This document shows, one piece after another, positions 25,734 through 35,150 of a DNA stretch of 64,000 nt. The notes under the pieces are model-generated. The model ran no database searches, was not told where the DNA came from, and saw nothing but the letters and a program-made list of their open reading frames with translations. Source of the stretch: Silurus meridionalis (taxonomy: Eukaryota > Chordata > Actinopteri > Siluriformes > Siluridae); the NCBI RefSeq assembly GCF_014805685.1, contig NC_060891.1, positions 1,520,001-1,584,000 of the forward strand, in the 5' to 3' direction. Within the stretch, counting starts at the first letter, position 1, and each line of letters begins with the position of its first letter. The position numbers and the translations under genes were made by a program.

Positions 25734-27298
25734 TTACCATGGTGTTTAAATCGTATCTTCATGTAGAGTACGGCTGACATGAGTGTGCAGGAATCAAAAT
25801 GAAGATCTCTGTTTACAGAAGAAACTGGTTTTCCCCTCCGACAACGTCTAAAACATGAACTCAGAAGGGCGTGTCTCAGTGCTCACCAATATGAAGTACA
25901 CTCGCTCAGGACAGTTTCTTCTCACCCTCGTGTGATACTTTGTGAGGGTATAATTCCCAGCACCTTGAGCTGATTTTTAATAACTATGCTCTCTGAAGCT
26001 GCTCTGCACGCTCAAGCTGGATCTGCCCACACGCTTGTTGTTTAAACACCAGAGGAAACACGATAAAATAAGTGCCCGTGTGTGGTTTGTGCAGCAGTCT
26101 GGGCATATTTGCGAATGCGTGAGTGATGCATGCGCCTTTTGGGAACGAATCAGTTCCTGCTAAAGTTCATCAACCATTTGACAGTCACTGAATGACGGGG
26201 AGTCGCCCTCCAGCAACCTGCTGTCTCAGCTGCCAGAGTTGTTTTCCCATGCTGCAATCCAAACATGTCATTAAGGTGGCTGGAGCCGTCATCCACAAAC
26301 ATGCGCTCCCATTACAGCTCATCAGACGTGTGGCGGGAACAGCTTGTCTTCACAGGAGGGCTCAGGAAACTGCGTCGTGGTTGATGGATGGCTCTCGCAC
26401 TTACACTGCGTTCAGGATTATGGGCAAAAGGGTTTGGAGGGTCTCGGTTTCTGTGTCATTGCAGCAGGTTGTCCTCAGAAGAACAATGGATGCAGTAATG
26501 TCAAATCTGAACTTTGGGTTGCCATATCCTTGCCAGGTTTGCACATCAGCTACACAGGAAAGGCATGGAACACAAACACACAGAGTCACAAAGTAAAGCA
26601 GGTTTGGAACAAACAGGAAGTTTTATCCTCTAGTATATTTGCATTTAACACTGTGATAAAAATTCCTGCTTTCATGTACCTGTGAGCACTTAAACAGTCC
26701 CCAGACTCACCTTGTATATGCCACGATCCTGAAAATGTCTGAACACCATAAGTTTTAACTCCATTAAAAAACTGTATGACACCAGAGACTCGTAGCACGA
26801 CTGTTTAAAGATCATCACGTTTGAAGAAACAGTCACCATATTGGTCAGATGACATACGTGGAAATTACGTTTTAAAAGTGTCATTAAGAGAATAAAATGT
26901 ATGAGCTCGTCCTCGATGTTGTTGATGTTCAGTTTCAGGCTCTGGTTTCGATTCTGGATTAAATATGTTTGGCTGGATCTGATTGTTAGCATTAGTTTCT
27001 TTATGACTTGCAGATATAAAGCTCTAATGTCCCCTTTAATAGTTCCTACATAAAAAACCCTGAATTCTTATCTGTTTTATATATTTTAATAAGTTTCAGT
27101 AATCAGTAAATACTTCAAACTTGTAAACTACTCACCATTTTCCCAGCACATGATTTGCCTGCCCTCTTGTGGCTGCTGGATGTCATTACATCTCAGCATT
27201 CCCTCACTTCTTGTTTTCTCTTGAAGGTGGAGATCGAGCAAAAGAACGAGCGTTTGATGGAGAACCAGGAGCAGGCAGGCCGGTGTGCTCAGCAGTGA
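3160..27298 (+). CDS. ston2: Stonin-2, endocytic clathrin/AP-2 adaptor (six coding exons)
   Basis: Joined exons 3160-3238, 4980-5177, 11202-11375, 20180-22045, 25476-25678 and 27227-27298 give an uninterrupted 863-residue frame; human STON2 is about 905. Seen: WVxF motifs at residues 16-19, 62-65 and 189-192; an aspartate run after the third; NPF at 273-275 and 289-291; a stonin homology domain from about 394 (PRDGWPMLLRIPEK) to about 534; and a mu-homology domain from about 540 to 840. The paired NPF motifs and WVxF motifs identify stonin-2 rather than stonin-1. Family knowledge: stonin-2 binds AP-2 alpha-ear through WVxF, EH-domain proteins through NPF, and synaptotagmin through the mu domain, sorting it during synaptic vesicle endocytosis at the plasma membrane. 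The start was chosen for its good context (G at +4) and because WVxF follows shortly, as in the human protein. All junctions are GT/AG with matching phases. Exon 3 is the least certain part. Confidence 0.93.
3315..3366 (+). repeat. (TG)n microsatellite
   Basis: About 26 uninterrupted TG units, 76 bases after the exon 1 donor. It is sense-strand UG in the ston2 pre-mRNA. Confidence 0.97.
3366..4157 (+). repeat. Tandem duplication, copy 1 (~792 bp)
   Basis: Starts GAGTGTTCTCATCTGACC and runs through TTTCCCTAAAC into (TG)n. It is repeated almost base for base immediately downstream. The differences I see are single-base length changes in homopolymer runs, an extra G at GCATCG(G)AGC and an extra C at AAATC(C)AATAG. 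Confidence 0.93.
4158..4967 (+). repeat. Tandem duplication, copy 2, ending in (TG)n
   Basis: Second copy of the 3366-4157 unit. Its offset drifts from 792 to 796 bases through small indels. It ends in a longer (TG)n at 4939-4967 that abuts the exon 2 acceptor. Confidence 0.93.
4980..5177 (+). CDS. ston2: ston2 coding exon 2
   Basis: 198 bases, phase 1 in and phase 1 out. It encodes the second WVxF motif (WVQF, residues 62-65) followed by a Ser/Pro/His-rich tail. Two donors compete: GCAG|GTAAAA at 5171 and AAAG|GTATGA at 5178. Only the second joins exon 3 in frame. The first leads to TGA within exon 3. Confidence 0.8.
5522..6137. mobile_element. Non-autonomous DNA transposon (MITE)
   Basis: The left end AGGGTTGTAACGGCACAC is mirrored by the right end GTGTTCCGTTACACCCC, giving imperfect terminal inverted repeats around 0.6 kb of AT-rich non-coding DNA. 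A clear target duplication is not visible, so the superfamily is left open. hAT is the likeliest guess from the end sequence. Confidence 0.5.
6235..6755 (+). mobile_element. RTE-type LINE, 3' end fragment
   Basis: Strong similarity to the last ~500 bases of the LINE at 62160-63345: the shared GTGCAGGCAGGGTGGAGAAG block, the stretch around GAGATGGTTTGG(A/T)CA, and the final CCCTAATG..AGCAGCCGAAAGAAGAAG tail. 5'-truncated, with frameshifts, so it is a dead copy. The short GAAGAAG tail is typical of RTE retrotransposons. Confidence 0.8.
7383..8660. mobile_element. ATCG-rich MITE interrupted by a hAT-type MITE
   Basis: Both flanks of the 7860-8502 element are rich in CGATTCGCATCGG-like sequence: ATTAATCGATTCGCATCGGC near 7393 on the left, and repeated ATCGTATCG/ACATCGGCC motifs near 8570-8640 on the right. 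I read this as one older repeat split by a younger insertion, but exact ends are not clear. Confidence 0.35.
7860..8502 (+). mobile_element. hAT-type MITE, copy A (uninterrupted)
   Basis: Begins GGGCTGAAAGGATTC and ends near AAATAATCGATAGCTG. The interior blocks (CCTCAATGCTTC, the GCATTGTGTTTC..CCACGGACC stretch, GGACAGGTAAACACAGAAG) recur in copies at 30792-31357 and 44858-46172. This copy keeps GATGTAATATGGCAAATAAA intact, showing the empty site for the Tc1 insertion in the third copy. Confidence 0.65.
10100..10141 (+). repeat. (CA)n microsatellite
   Basis: About 21 CA units, the only clear CA-sense dinucleotide tract inside ston2. Confidence 0.97.
10678..11130 (-). mobile_element. CTAGAGGTCGACCGAT-type MITE, copy 1
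   Basis: One end is GGTCGTCAGTGGATTTTACT; the other ends CGTTTGACCTCTA. The internal GCATCAGTTATTTGCCTCTAGAGG matches, in reverse, the GCCTCTAGAGGCAAATCACTGA block of the copies at 19080, 36850 and 55888. It lies just upstream of exon 3. Confidence 0.6.
11202..11375 (+). CDS. ston2: ston2 coding exon 3
   Basis: 174 bases, phase 1 in and out, flanked by TTGTGTTTCAG and a strong donor CCCC|GTGAGT. It encodes a Ser/Pro/Glu-rich linker (SFWSSAPPSEG..SSYDLPSPSTEEPP) of the low-complexity kind found between the second and third WVxF motifs of stonin-2. Support rests on phase agreement with both neighbours and good splice signals. Sequence similarity to the human linker is only weak. Confidence 0.7.
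12851..12945 (+). repeat. tRNA-derived fragment resembling initiator tRNA-Met
   Basis: GCAGAGTGGCGCAGGGAAGC matches the 5' half of vertebrate initiator tRNA-Met apart from one missing base. The anticodon arm is then lost. B-box-like GTTTCGAACCC (12883) and GTTCGATTCC (12934) follow. The spacing is wrong for a functional tRNA, so it looks like a SINE head or a tRNA pseudogene. Confidence 0.4.
13371..13422 (+). repeat. (TG)n microsatellite
   Basis: GT repeat with one GA interruption near 13386; UG in sense ston2 RNA. Confidence 0.97.
14184..14247 (+). repeat. (TG)n microsatellite
   Basis: About 31 uninterrupted units, the longest dinucleotide tract inside ston2. Confidence 0.97.
14873..15873. 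mobile_element. Non-autonomous TIR transposon, ~1 kb
   Basis: The left end TAGGGATGGGTAC pairs with the right end GAACCCATCCCTA. The subterminal regions both carry ATCGATA/TATCGGTA-type sequence. Flanking octamers AGTAAGAC and AATCAGAC match at six of eight positions, which would fit an old hAT-style 8-bp duplication. No transposase is seen. Confidence 0.55.
16085..17150 (-). mobile_element. Tc1-like transposon relic
   Basis: On the minus strand, 16150-16330 encodes a Tc1 transposase C-terminus: NPIENIWGD (the end of the DDE region), then a LQELWNVVHSSWTEIP-like block. Further N-terminal remnants read through 16850-16960. Many stops and gaps. Terminal repeats could not be placed with confidence, so the ends are approximate. 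Confidence 0.75.
17405..17460 (+). repeat. (CAGG/CAGA)n microsatellite
   Basis: Interspersed GACA and GGCA tetranucleotides: purine-rich simple sequence with no coding meaning. Confidence 0.9.
19080..19770 (+). mobile_element. CTAGAGGTCGACCGAT-type MITE, copy 2, with nested insertion
   Basis: Contains GCCTCTAGAGGCAAATCACTGA followed by CACCACGTGG, and the right terminus ATCGGTTGACCTCTAG. The interior is split at 19193-19622 by another small element. It supplies an empty-site comparison for the 4.2-kb insertion in copy 3. Confidence 0.6.
19193..19622. mobile_element. Small TIR element nested in MITE copy 2
   Basis: The left end ACAGGTAGTCCTCTACTTACG is mirrored on the right by GGGGACCACCTGT with CGATTTTTCGATC-type sequence inside. 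Flanking TA on both sides would fit a TA target. Non-coding. Confidence 0.5.
20180..22045 (+). CDS. ston2: ston2 coding exon 4 (large central exon)
   Basis: 1,866 bases in one open frame, phase 1 in and out. It encodes residues 151-772: the third WVxF (SWVTFDDDDD), the two NPF motifs (KKNPFLHE and SPINPFSAYF), the whole stonin homology domain, and most of the mu-homology domain up to RLPDKNS. The acceptor is GCTTTGCAG and the donor CTCAG|GTAAGA. An internal in-frame ATG at 20215 exists, but the 12 codons before it are open and join exon 3, so it is not taken as the start. If intron 4 were retained, the frame would run 15 codons to TAG at 22093. Confidence 0.96.
24076..24102 (+). repeat. (TG)n microsatellite
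   Basis: About 13 TG units, UG in sense RNA. Confidence 0.95.
24715..24905. repeat. Dispersed retroposon-like repeat fragment
   Basis: TTATTTGTCACATACACATTG followed by CGAAATGCGCTTTTTTC resembles the 3' ends of common fish retroposons (TTATTTGTCACATACA near the 3' end). Identification is from general familiarity, with no intact element visible. Confidence 0.35.
24919..24998 (+). repeat. (AT)n then (TG)n compound microsatellite
   Basis: About 20 AT units run into an imperfect GTGTGTTTGTG tract. Confidence 0.95.
25476..25678 (+). CDS. ston2: ston2 coding exon 5
   Basis: 203 bases, phase 1 in and phase 0 out. It encodes residues 773-840, the end of the mu-homology domain: GHPHTFFCRLELGSDWEVP, then the SVQDRAELKKWISYKAHYSYQ end. 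This matches the human STON2 C-terminal segment closely. The donor is TACCAG|GTAAAC, with a (TG)n tract 13 bases downstream. Confidence 0.94.
25679..27226 (+). other. ston2: ston2 intron 5
   Basis: A 1.5-kb intron with (TG)n at its 5' end and otherwise no recognisable element. The acceptor is TTTTCTCTTGAAG. Confidence 0.8.
25692..25732 (+). repeat. (TG)n microsatellite beside exon 5 donor
   Basis: About 20 TG units starting 13 bases after the exon 5 donor. Confidence 0.96.
27227..27298 (+). CDS. ston2: ston2 coding exon 6 (C-terminal tail)
   Basis: 24 codons including TGA at 27296-27298, phase 0 from exon 5. It encodes a Glu/Gln-rich tail beginning VEIEQKNERLMENQEQ. Supported by phase, by the acceptor and by continuation of the YSYQ|VE junction. 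Human isoforms differ at this end, so other terminal exons are possible. Confidence 0.8.
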   Translation: MEIEQKNERLMENQEQAGRCAQQ

Positions 27299-28312
27299 GA
27301 AGGGAGTCTCTGATTTCACCTTCTGTTGGGTTAAACGTTGCACTTTGAATGAATGATGAACACTGAACCATTATAAAAAAAAAAGGACTGAGGATCATAG
27401 ATGAGGTTCGGACATATTTGGCATCAATGACTAAAGTGAATGAAATTGGAAATAAGATTCGTATGTGTTATGAAACTCATTTTATAGCTGTAGGTTCAGG
27501 ACACACAAACCTTTCAGGACAACTGAGTATGTTCAGTTCTTAAAGCAAAGCAAAATATACAGCCTATGCAATTTACAGTAGTGTACAAACATCTTGGCTT
27601 TATTATTTATTATATAAGATCTAGTGTCATTCTGTTATAAAAAATGTAATCTGACACTGGAGACTCCTTCTTACATTCTACAATAATGAGCTGCTGTTAC
27701 AGAAAATCATTTCACAACTTCTGACCAATCAGAAGGGAGAATTTAAAAGCAATGCGTTCGAAATTTCAGTGTTAATAATCCACGTGCAACATGAACCCGT
27801 GCAGATAAACGTGTTTGAGTTAAGGATGGGCGGCTTTGAACCCGAGGAAAAAATGTATTTATATAATATAGTAAATCATTGTATTATGTAATATTGTTTT
27901 ATCAGGGATCCTTGATGTTGCCAAGTATTTTTAAGATGCACATCAGATGTTTGTACAGTACTGAATTACTGAAAAAGCATGCTGTGTAATTGAGCTTCAC
28001 TTTGTGGTGTACACGTGATAACGGTCTTCTTTACCATTCAGTAGTTTGGTGTCAAAAGCAGCGAGGAATCACAGGAATTACAAGTCTGAATTAGCAGGGA
28101 TTCAGTCTGCGTTAAAAAAAAGACAAAAATATGAAGTCGTTAAGCGATATCACTTTTATTTGTTTATTATTTTAACTTTTTCCTCATTCTTTTTTCCCAT
28201 TTATTTAAATCCAGACAACGAGAGGTCAATGTCTAAGTCACTTTTTATCAGGATTTCAAGATTAAGCATGAATATTCTGTTATAGAGTCTTAAAACACTT
28301 TAAACATTCTTT

Positions 28313-28315
<3 letters not shown>
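27299..28315 (+). other. ston2: ston2 3' UTR and proximal 3' flank
   Basis: No canonical AATAAA lies within the first kilobase after the stop. The first clear ones I found are at 28531-28536 and near 29956-29961, so the 3' UTR may be long. This is inference; the cleavage site cannot be fixed. Confidence 0.35.

Positions 28316-28360
<45 letters not shown>
28316..28360 (+). repeat. (CA)n microsatellite
   Basis: About 22 CA units after a T-rich run. Confidence 0.96.
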
Positions 28361-28362
<2 letters not shown>

Positions 28363-28851
28363 TGGAAGAATGATGGAGGTTATAGTGGGAACAGTGACTC
28401 CACTTTATTACACTGTGTCTTTGACTGTTTTCCTACAACAGCATGACAGCAGGTGTTTAATTTTATACTCACAGTACGAATAGAAAGAATCGCGGCTCAG
28501 CCTCGACTCGTTCCACTTCCGTTCACTTTAAATAAATCCTCCGGTGCTGCTACTGATTATAAATTAGTTATAACGCTACATAGTGATAAAACGCTGGATC
28601 ACTCATTTAACCACACACACAGTTTCAGATGATTTGATGAGCTACAAAATTAAATACTTGGTGTCCTGCGAAACGACACAAAGCACAGAATCCATAATGA
28701 ACATCTTAAACATCTTAAACTTTCAGATGTACAGGGTTTTTACAGAAACTGTCGAAATTATAGACATTGTTGTGGTTTTTGAGAGACACAGGCTTGTCCC
28801 TTTTGTTTATATGAAACAATCCAAGTACGGTTTCCTATTGTGATGAAAAAA

Positions 28852-29232
<381 letters not shown>

Positions 29233-30791
29233 GACAGAATTGCATGCTGTTAACCTATAGAATGGTTGCCATGTTGGTTTATAATCTCCAACCTTCTCTC
29301 CTCCAAAACAACCCCAAACCATTAAGCTTCCACCTCCATGTTCTCCATCTTACACAAGTTTCTCTGATAGACACAAAAATGTTTCATTTGGACTCCATGG
29401 AAATTTCTTCCACTCGTTTACTGTCCAGATCTTTTTTTTTGCCTTTTACTGAGTTTGTTGCAGAGAAACAAAAAGGCAACACACGTATTTTAAAATCCAT
29501 AAAAGACTCAGTGTTTCTAGACTTTCCACAGCCCCTGTAGATGAGTTGAGTAACGCAGAAGTTCGGTTCAATGTTTAATGATTAAGCATATTTTTTAAAA
29601 CACTGTTTGTCTTTAAACACCAGACAGATTATTTTTTAACACTGAAACGTGGTATTTTGTAGAATAGAAAATTCAAAAGAACTGATTGAAAAGAAGTGAA
29701 GACTAAACCCAAGTCTTATTGTCAGTGTTTATATTGGAGCAAAGAAATCTACTGTATTGTTTATTTTTTTATGTTTGGTGTTAATATAGTGTAATTTTAG
29801 TATAATGTTTTTTTTTACTAACTATAACATATCTGACGTCTCGGGGAGTTTTGCACTATTAGAATTAATTTTTCTTTAACTGTGTTTTTAGGGTACGGTG
29901 ATTGCAATAACCAGCATGAGTGGGTTTTTTTTGTAATTTTTTTTTTTTGCTAGCAAATAAAATAAATCCTTTTTTTTGGGGATATTTGTATTTTCTTTGT
30001 TGTTTGAATTTTTCCGTGTTTCCTGATTGAAGTTTGAACTGAAATTCTTCATTCCTGCAGATGAGGTGTTCAGTGTTTAGGAAGAAAAAGCCTGCATGAT
30101 TTTTTTTCTGGTCCATCAAGAAGAAAACAAGCTTTTAATTTCCTATAATTGTGCAATTGTACTAATTGCTACAGTAGGATAAATCATCATCATTATTGTT
30201 CTCGTACAATTTAACAAATTTGGTTAATTATACGCCTGATTGTTTGCTGATTACACGTTCATTAGCGCCGGTAACACGAGTGTGTGTTACCATTTATCTG
30301 CTGATGGTGTGTTTTAGGGTTCTGAGCTGATTTGGATCAACTGATTGCTGGGTGCTTGATTATTTTTCCTGACAGTTTGCTCTTGCAGGCTGTGATTATC
30401 TCATGGAGAGACTGAGACGATTTCAGAGCATTGATTTTTCCAATAAAGTAAAATAACCACAAACAAACAAGCAGCATTTGACTTTCTAACAGAACTGATG
30501 CATTTGTGTTCGCAGGGATCATGTCCTGATTTTCTAAAAAGGAAAGAAAATGATAAAACTGCAGATGGTCTTGTCAAAGGAGGCCACGAGATGTTGAGTG
30601 TTAATGTGCTCGATTGCGATCACATGTTCAAAGTTATTTAAATGTGAGTGAGAATAATTTAAATAAAGAGTTAAAGGTACATTGAAATGTGTAAAAAAAA
30701 AAAAGAGGCGGGCAGAAGACAGGAGAGAATGAGGAGAAACAGGTAAGAAATCTTTCAATAAATAAAATATCTTAATTATTATAGTATCATT
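29233..30791. other. Intergenic, no feature seen
   Basis: AT-rich with several poly-T runs (29430, 29930-29980). No gene, RNA or transposon is recognised beyond the AATAAA motif near 29956. Confidence 0.5.
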
Positions 30792-31357
30792 GGGGCTGAA
30801 ACGATTCCTCGAGTAAAATTAAATAAAAAAAATTAATTTTCCAAGCAAATGATTTGCCTCAATGCTTAGTTCAGTCCATTGACTTCAGAGCATTGTGTTT
30901 CCCCACGGACTATTTTTTCTGACGCACCACTGCTAAACTATGAAGCGCTCTGGACAGGAAACACAGAAGATGCTGCAGTATGAAAAAACAGCGAGGCGTA
31001 AAAAGATTCAGACCGAAGACAAAAACATTAAGAAAACACTGTACTGTGTGTTTACCTTTTTTTAGTCATTTGAAATAGATTTTTATATATATTTTTGTAT
31101 TTATTATTTATTAATTTGTAAATGCATTTTGAAGCAATATGACAATCAAATGCCGAAATGGTTTCGTTTTCACAGATATTCTTGTGCGCGATTTCGGCAA
31201 ATATTTTTTTTCCGTAAAAAGGAAACTTTTGTTTATTTTAAGAAACCCGTCTTATTTTCTCTTGTATATTTAGTATTGCTTTTAAATAAAAAAAAAGTGC
31301 TTCTTATCCGTTTACTTGTTGGAACGATCGGTAGAACAGTAGTTTACTGAGCTGCAG
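30792..31357 (+). mobile_element. hAT-type MITE, copy B
   Basis: Starts GGGGCTGAAACGATTCCTCG. It shares the GATTTGCCTCAATGCTTAGT, GCATTGTGTTTCCCCACGG and GGACAGGAAACACAGAAG blocks with copy A (7860-8502), and ends near GAGCTGCAG. Confidence 0.65.
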
Positions 31358-34074
31358 TAAGCTACTGTTTAGCCGCGGCAAAATTATAATGCATAACGTA
31401 TAAACGTGAAACGTGTCCAAATATGAAACCGTTTGAAATGAGCTGATTGAATCTAAACACATACACATGCAGATAGAAATAGCAGGTGTGATAAAAGTGT
31501 GAATAAGTGACTTCATTCAGGGCTTTCAAAATAAATCTGGTTTCCTTCATCCTTAGTAAGTGCCTGGTCAGGGTTACAGTGTTTTAAACAAGGCTACTAG
31601 CTTAAGGTAACAAAAAACGCACACACAGCTAAAGGCAATGATTTACAGTCCTAATAGATTTCACAAAGGTTTTGGGATATGTTTCTGGACAGGGCTTTGA
31701 ACTTTCAGTGAATGAATTTGAAACCGTCTGGGAAGAGCAATGATGTTTACTAATTAAACCTGGGATCTGTGCCTGCTTTAGTCAGATGAGAAAAAAATGT
31801 CTTAGCAGAGACAAAAAAAAAAAAGAACGAACATAAAAACCGTTACTATATTTAGTAAGAGCAATAATAATTAGAGGAGCGACGCTGAAACTGGAGCAGA
31901 ATCCCAGGCCACTGCTCTGATTAGTCGTATTAACCAGACTAAAGAATGACAATGATCCCAATTTTCATCTCTGTGGCAACGTGACTCTGTTCAGAGCGTT
32001 TTAATTCCCACAGTTCCTCTGTGGTTTGAAAAGGTTCTGTCGGTCCCATTAATTCCCATTTCTGCTTCAGAACAGTGTGTCAGTGCTCCTTATTCAGCAG
32101 CTCCTCAGAGCAATTCCAAGCTGAATAGGTTTTCCCAGCTGAAAAGAGAGCCAGCTTTATGCCACACTGAGTTAGCAGTCTGACCCTCGCATATCTTTGA
32201 GGGCTTTGGTTTCACTCAGATATCTTCATGTAAAATATCGTGTCTTTTTTTTCCACCCTCCTCATTGAAAACTTCACCCATAAAAGACGTCAATGTAAAG
32301 ACTGCATCATTTTACAGTCTTTTTTCAAAAATAAAACCAAAAATATAACCACTATTTGTGTGTAATTTAATTCCCCAGCCAGGGAAGGAAAAAAAAGTGC
32401 TTCACTTAGTAAAATTTTGTTTGCTAAAACAGTGATGCAAAATAGCCACAATACAACCGAAATCCACACGAGGGCAGCATTTCACAATACACCTGCAGTC
32501 CAGGATGGGATTTAGATGCACATTTAATCGGATTTTGCTTTTAACTTTAAAACAAAGGTTTTGGTCTGGGGGTTCAAACCACGGTGTTGCCAAGCCGCCA
32601 CTCTTGGGGCCCTTGAGCAAGGCCCTTAACCGTCTGTGCTCTGACCCCAGCTTCGTAACGTCGCTGAGATAAGAAATAATTTTTAGATTAATAAAGAATG
32701 AGACATTATTATAGAAATGAGTGCAGAGACATAAATCTAAAACTGGATCTGAAACTTCTCTGCTGTTGTTTATATCTTCGTATGCTCTTTAAAAATGCAA
32801 TGCTCTGTATTTCCCTTTTTTGGAGAAGTAACTGCTTTGACCTTGAGTGAAATTAGAGCTCTTTTTCAGCAGATTGACAGTTTCAGTGCAACTGTGTGCG
32901 TTAAAATCAAGAGACGTAATTATTACTACAGCGAAAGGATATTTGTGGAATGTGGCGTAATCCTGGATGTTCACGAAGATTTTTTAATAACACAAAGTGT
33001 GCAAACACAGTGTATGTGATAGACTTTTACTCAAGGATATGTGGGGGTTGTACATACATATCTTGTCCAGTAGAGGGCGTTCTAACAAGGACAAAAACAG
33101 CTGCTTTGACAGAAAAAAAAATGCTTGACGCTTACGTTGGCCTTCAGCTTAGCAAGAGGTTCATAATTCTGTGGAATACATCATCGCAGCTACAAAACAT
33201 TAGTATGGAAGCATCTTCCTCAGTATGAGGTTCAACATGGCAACCTTGCTCTTATATGGTCCGAGATGTTACAACCAGATCATGGCCAACTTAAAAACGT
33301 GTTCAAATGTCACGTCAAGGCGCCTGTCTTTCCCTCTGCCTTCCTGCTTATCTGCCTTTCCATCTGTCCGTTTGCTCTTCGTCTGGTCGTGCTGTTTGTG
33401 AAGGTCATGGAAAGGCTGCCAAAATCACTCCACTGACCAATTAGGTTGAAGAACCGACATCGCCCACGGATTAAAGATTGATTTGAACACTGCCGGTTTT
33501 TCACGTTCCTCCTTGGGCATTTTTTTTAATCCTATTATAAGTACTTGAATTCCTTGTTAAATGTTTAGTAAATGGGAAAATGCTGCTACTTGCAACAACT
33601 AAGATCTAAGATAAAAAAAAACAAGAACATGAAATCACTCAAACCAGCTATAGTTTATATCAGAGTCAGGAGATTCTGATCACTGGATCACAGCAGATAT
33701 TTGTTTTATATTTCATGCTCGCATCATCCGAGTCATTTATCTATAGGTTTTTACGACGAAGCTTCAAAAATAAGTCAATAAACTGATAAAACAGAAGAAA
33801 CAGAGGTTAAGAAAACATTCAATAAGGCTACTATGATCAAGAGGCTCTTGGATTCACATGTATGCCTTTATAAAGTGGGATAAATGGTAATAACGAGTGA
33901 AACGTTCTCTATGCAGCACCTTTTAGAAAATCCTTCGACCCCAATGCTCTCAAATCCGGTTTCTAATCTGTCAGAAGGTTTTGATTCACATCCAAAAGCA
34001 GCAGCTCAGACAGCGGTTCTGGTTCTATACGAATGCTCTTTTTAATACATTATTGTTTCTATAGTAACCAGGTC
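31358..34074. other. Intergenic, mostly unrecognised
   Basis: No gene seen. The segment 32560-32660 (AAGCCGCCACTCTTGGGGCC then CCTTGAGCAAGGCCCTTAAC, then TGACCCCAGCTTC) is a fragment of a very common fish retroposon-type repeat. The remainder shows nothing. Confidence 0.5.
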
Positions 34075-34292
34075 CCTGGTGGTCTAGCGGTTAGGATCTC
34101 TCACCGCTGCGGCCCGGGTTCGATCTCCGGTCATGGAAACCAACCCCAGCCACTCTTAGTGGCGGTCCCAAGCCCGGATAAATGGGGAGGGTTGCGTTAG
34201 GAAGGGCATCAAGCGTAAAACATGTGCCAAATCAAACATGCGGATGGTTCGCTTTGGCGCCCCCTAATGGGAGAAGCTGAAAGAAAGTTTAT
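34075..34292 (+). mobile_element. tRNA-Glu-derived SINE with RTE-like 3' tail
   Basis: The head TCCCTGGTGGTCTAGCGG and later GGCCCGGGTTCGATCTCCGG match eukaryotic tRNA-Glu, with the A box and B box (GGTTCGATCTC) intact in outline. Six bases of the anticodon region are missing, so it cannot be a working tRNA. A tRNA-unrelated body follows. The 3' end (GGCGCCCCCTAATGGGAG, then AGCTGAAAGAAAG) resembles the 3' end of the RTE LINE at 63305-63345, implying mobilisation by that LINE. Confidence 0.85.
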
Positions 34293-34689
34293 TGTTTCTA
34301 TAGTAACCGCGCATTCACAAGGACTCTTATTGCAAATGTTCCGAATGAACAGATCTGAAACTTCTCGGTATGAAGTTATGAATTGCTGTAGTGTGAGGGG
34401 AATAAAACACTTCAGAGCGTTCTGGCAGAGGAAAACATTTCACTTCAGGCTGGTAACAATAACATCAATTCAGTGCTGAATATTTTCCTTCATCACCACC
34501 ACATGGTTTTATTCCTCACAACGCACAATCATAAGCCACTTAATATCGACTAAAGCAGTCACACACACGCGTCTTTAATAAGGGCTTCAGAAATGCTTAT
34601 GTAGACTAACTGTGAGGTCATAAAGCGTTTTTGCAGGCATCATGAAGCTTCTGCAAGCAAAAGGCAAAAGAAAAAGTGTATAGACACAC
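34293..34689. other. Intergenic, no feature seen
   Basis: No gene or repeat recognised. A second CTATAGTAAC motif (34298-34307) echoes the sequence just before the SINE (TTTCTATAGTAACC), suggesting a duplicated flank. Confidence 0.35.
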
Positions 34690-35150
34690 ACAAGAGCAAG
34701 ACAGCAACTTAGTCCTCCTCCTCGTTCTGTTTAATCCGTGAACAAACACACACAAGGAACCGTGAACACAACCTGTGAACAGAGAGCCGTGAACACACAA
34801 AAAGAACCATAAACATAAAACGAACCATAAACACACACAAAATGTAAACACACAAAAAGAACCATAAACATAAAACGAACCATAAACACACACACAAAAA
34901 TGTGAAGACACATAAACCTGTAAACAAAGAACCGTAAACACACAAAAAGGACCATGAACACAAAAAAGATTTTAACACACATAAACCTGTAAACAAAGAA
35001 ACGTGAACGCACAAAAAGAACCGTGAACACATGTAAAGAACTGTAAACACACACAAAATGTAAACACACAAAAAGAAACATGAACTGATAAAGAAACTGT
35101 AAAGAAAGAACCACAAACACACACAACAACCTTAAACAATTACAAGATCC
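34690..35150 (+). repeat. A/C-rich degenerate minisatellite
   Basis: Irregular repeats of units like AGAACCGTGAACACACAAAA and CATAAACACACACAAAATG. A ~55-bp higher unit is clear at 34803-34857 versus 34858 onward. The plus strand is nearly free of T-rich or G-rich stretches. Minus-strand frames through it (rich in Phe, Val, Cys) are repeat translations. Confidence 0.85.

Noticed and set aside
20180..27298. Calling the gene stonin-1
   Set aside because: Two NPF motifs, three WVxF motifs and the SPINPFSA context fit stonin-2.
34075..34145. A genuine tRNA-Glu gene
   Set aside because: Six bases of the anticodon region are missing, the acceptor stem is imperfect, and a SINE body and LINE-like tail follow.
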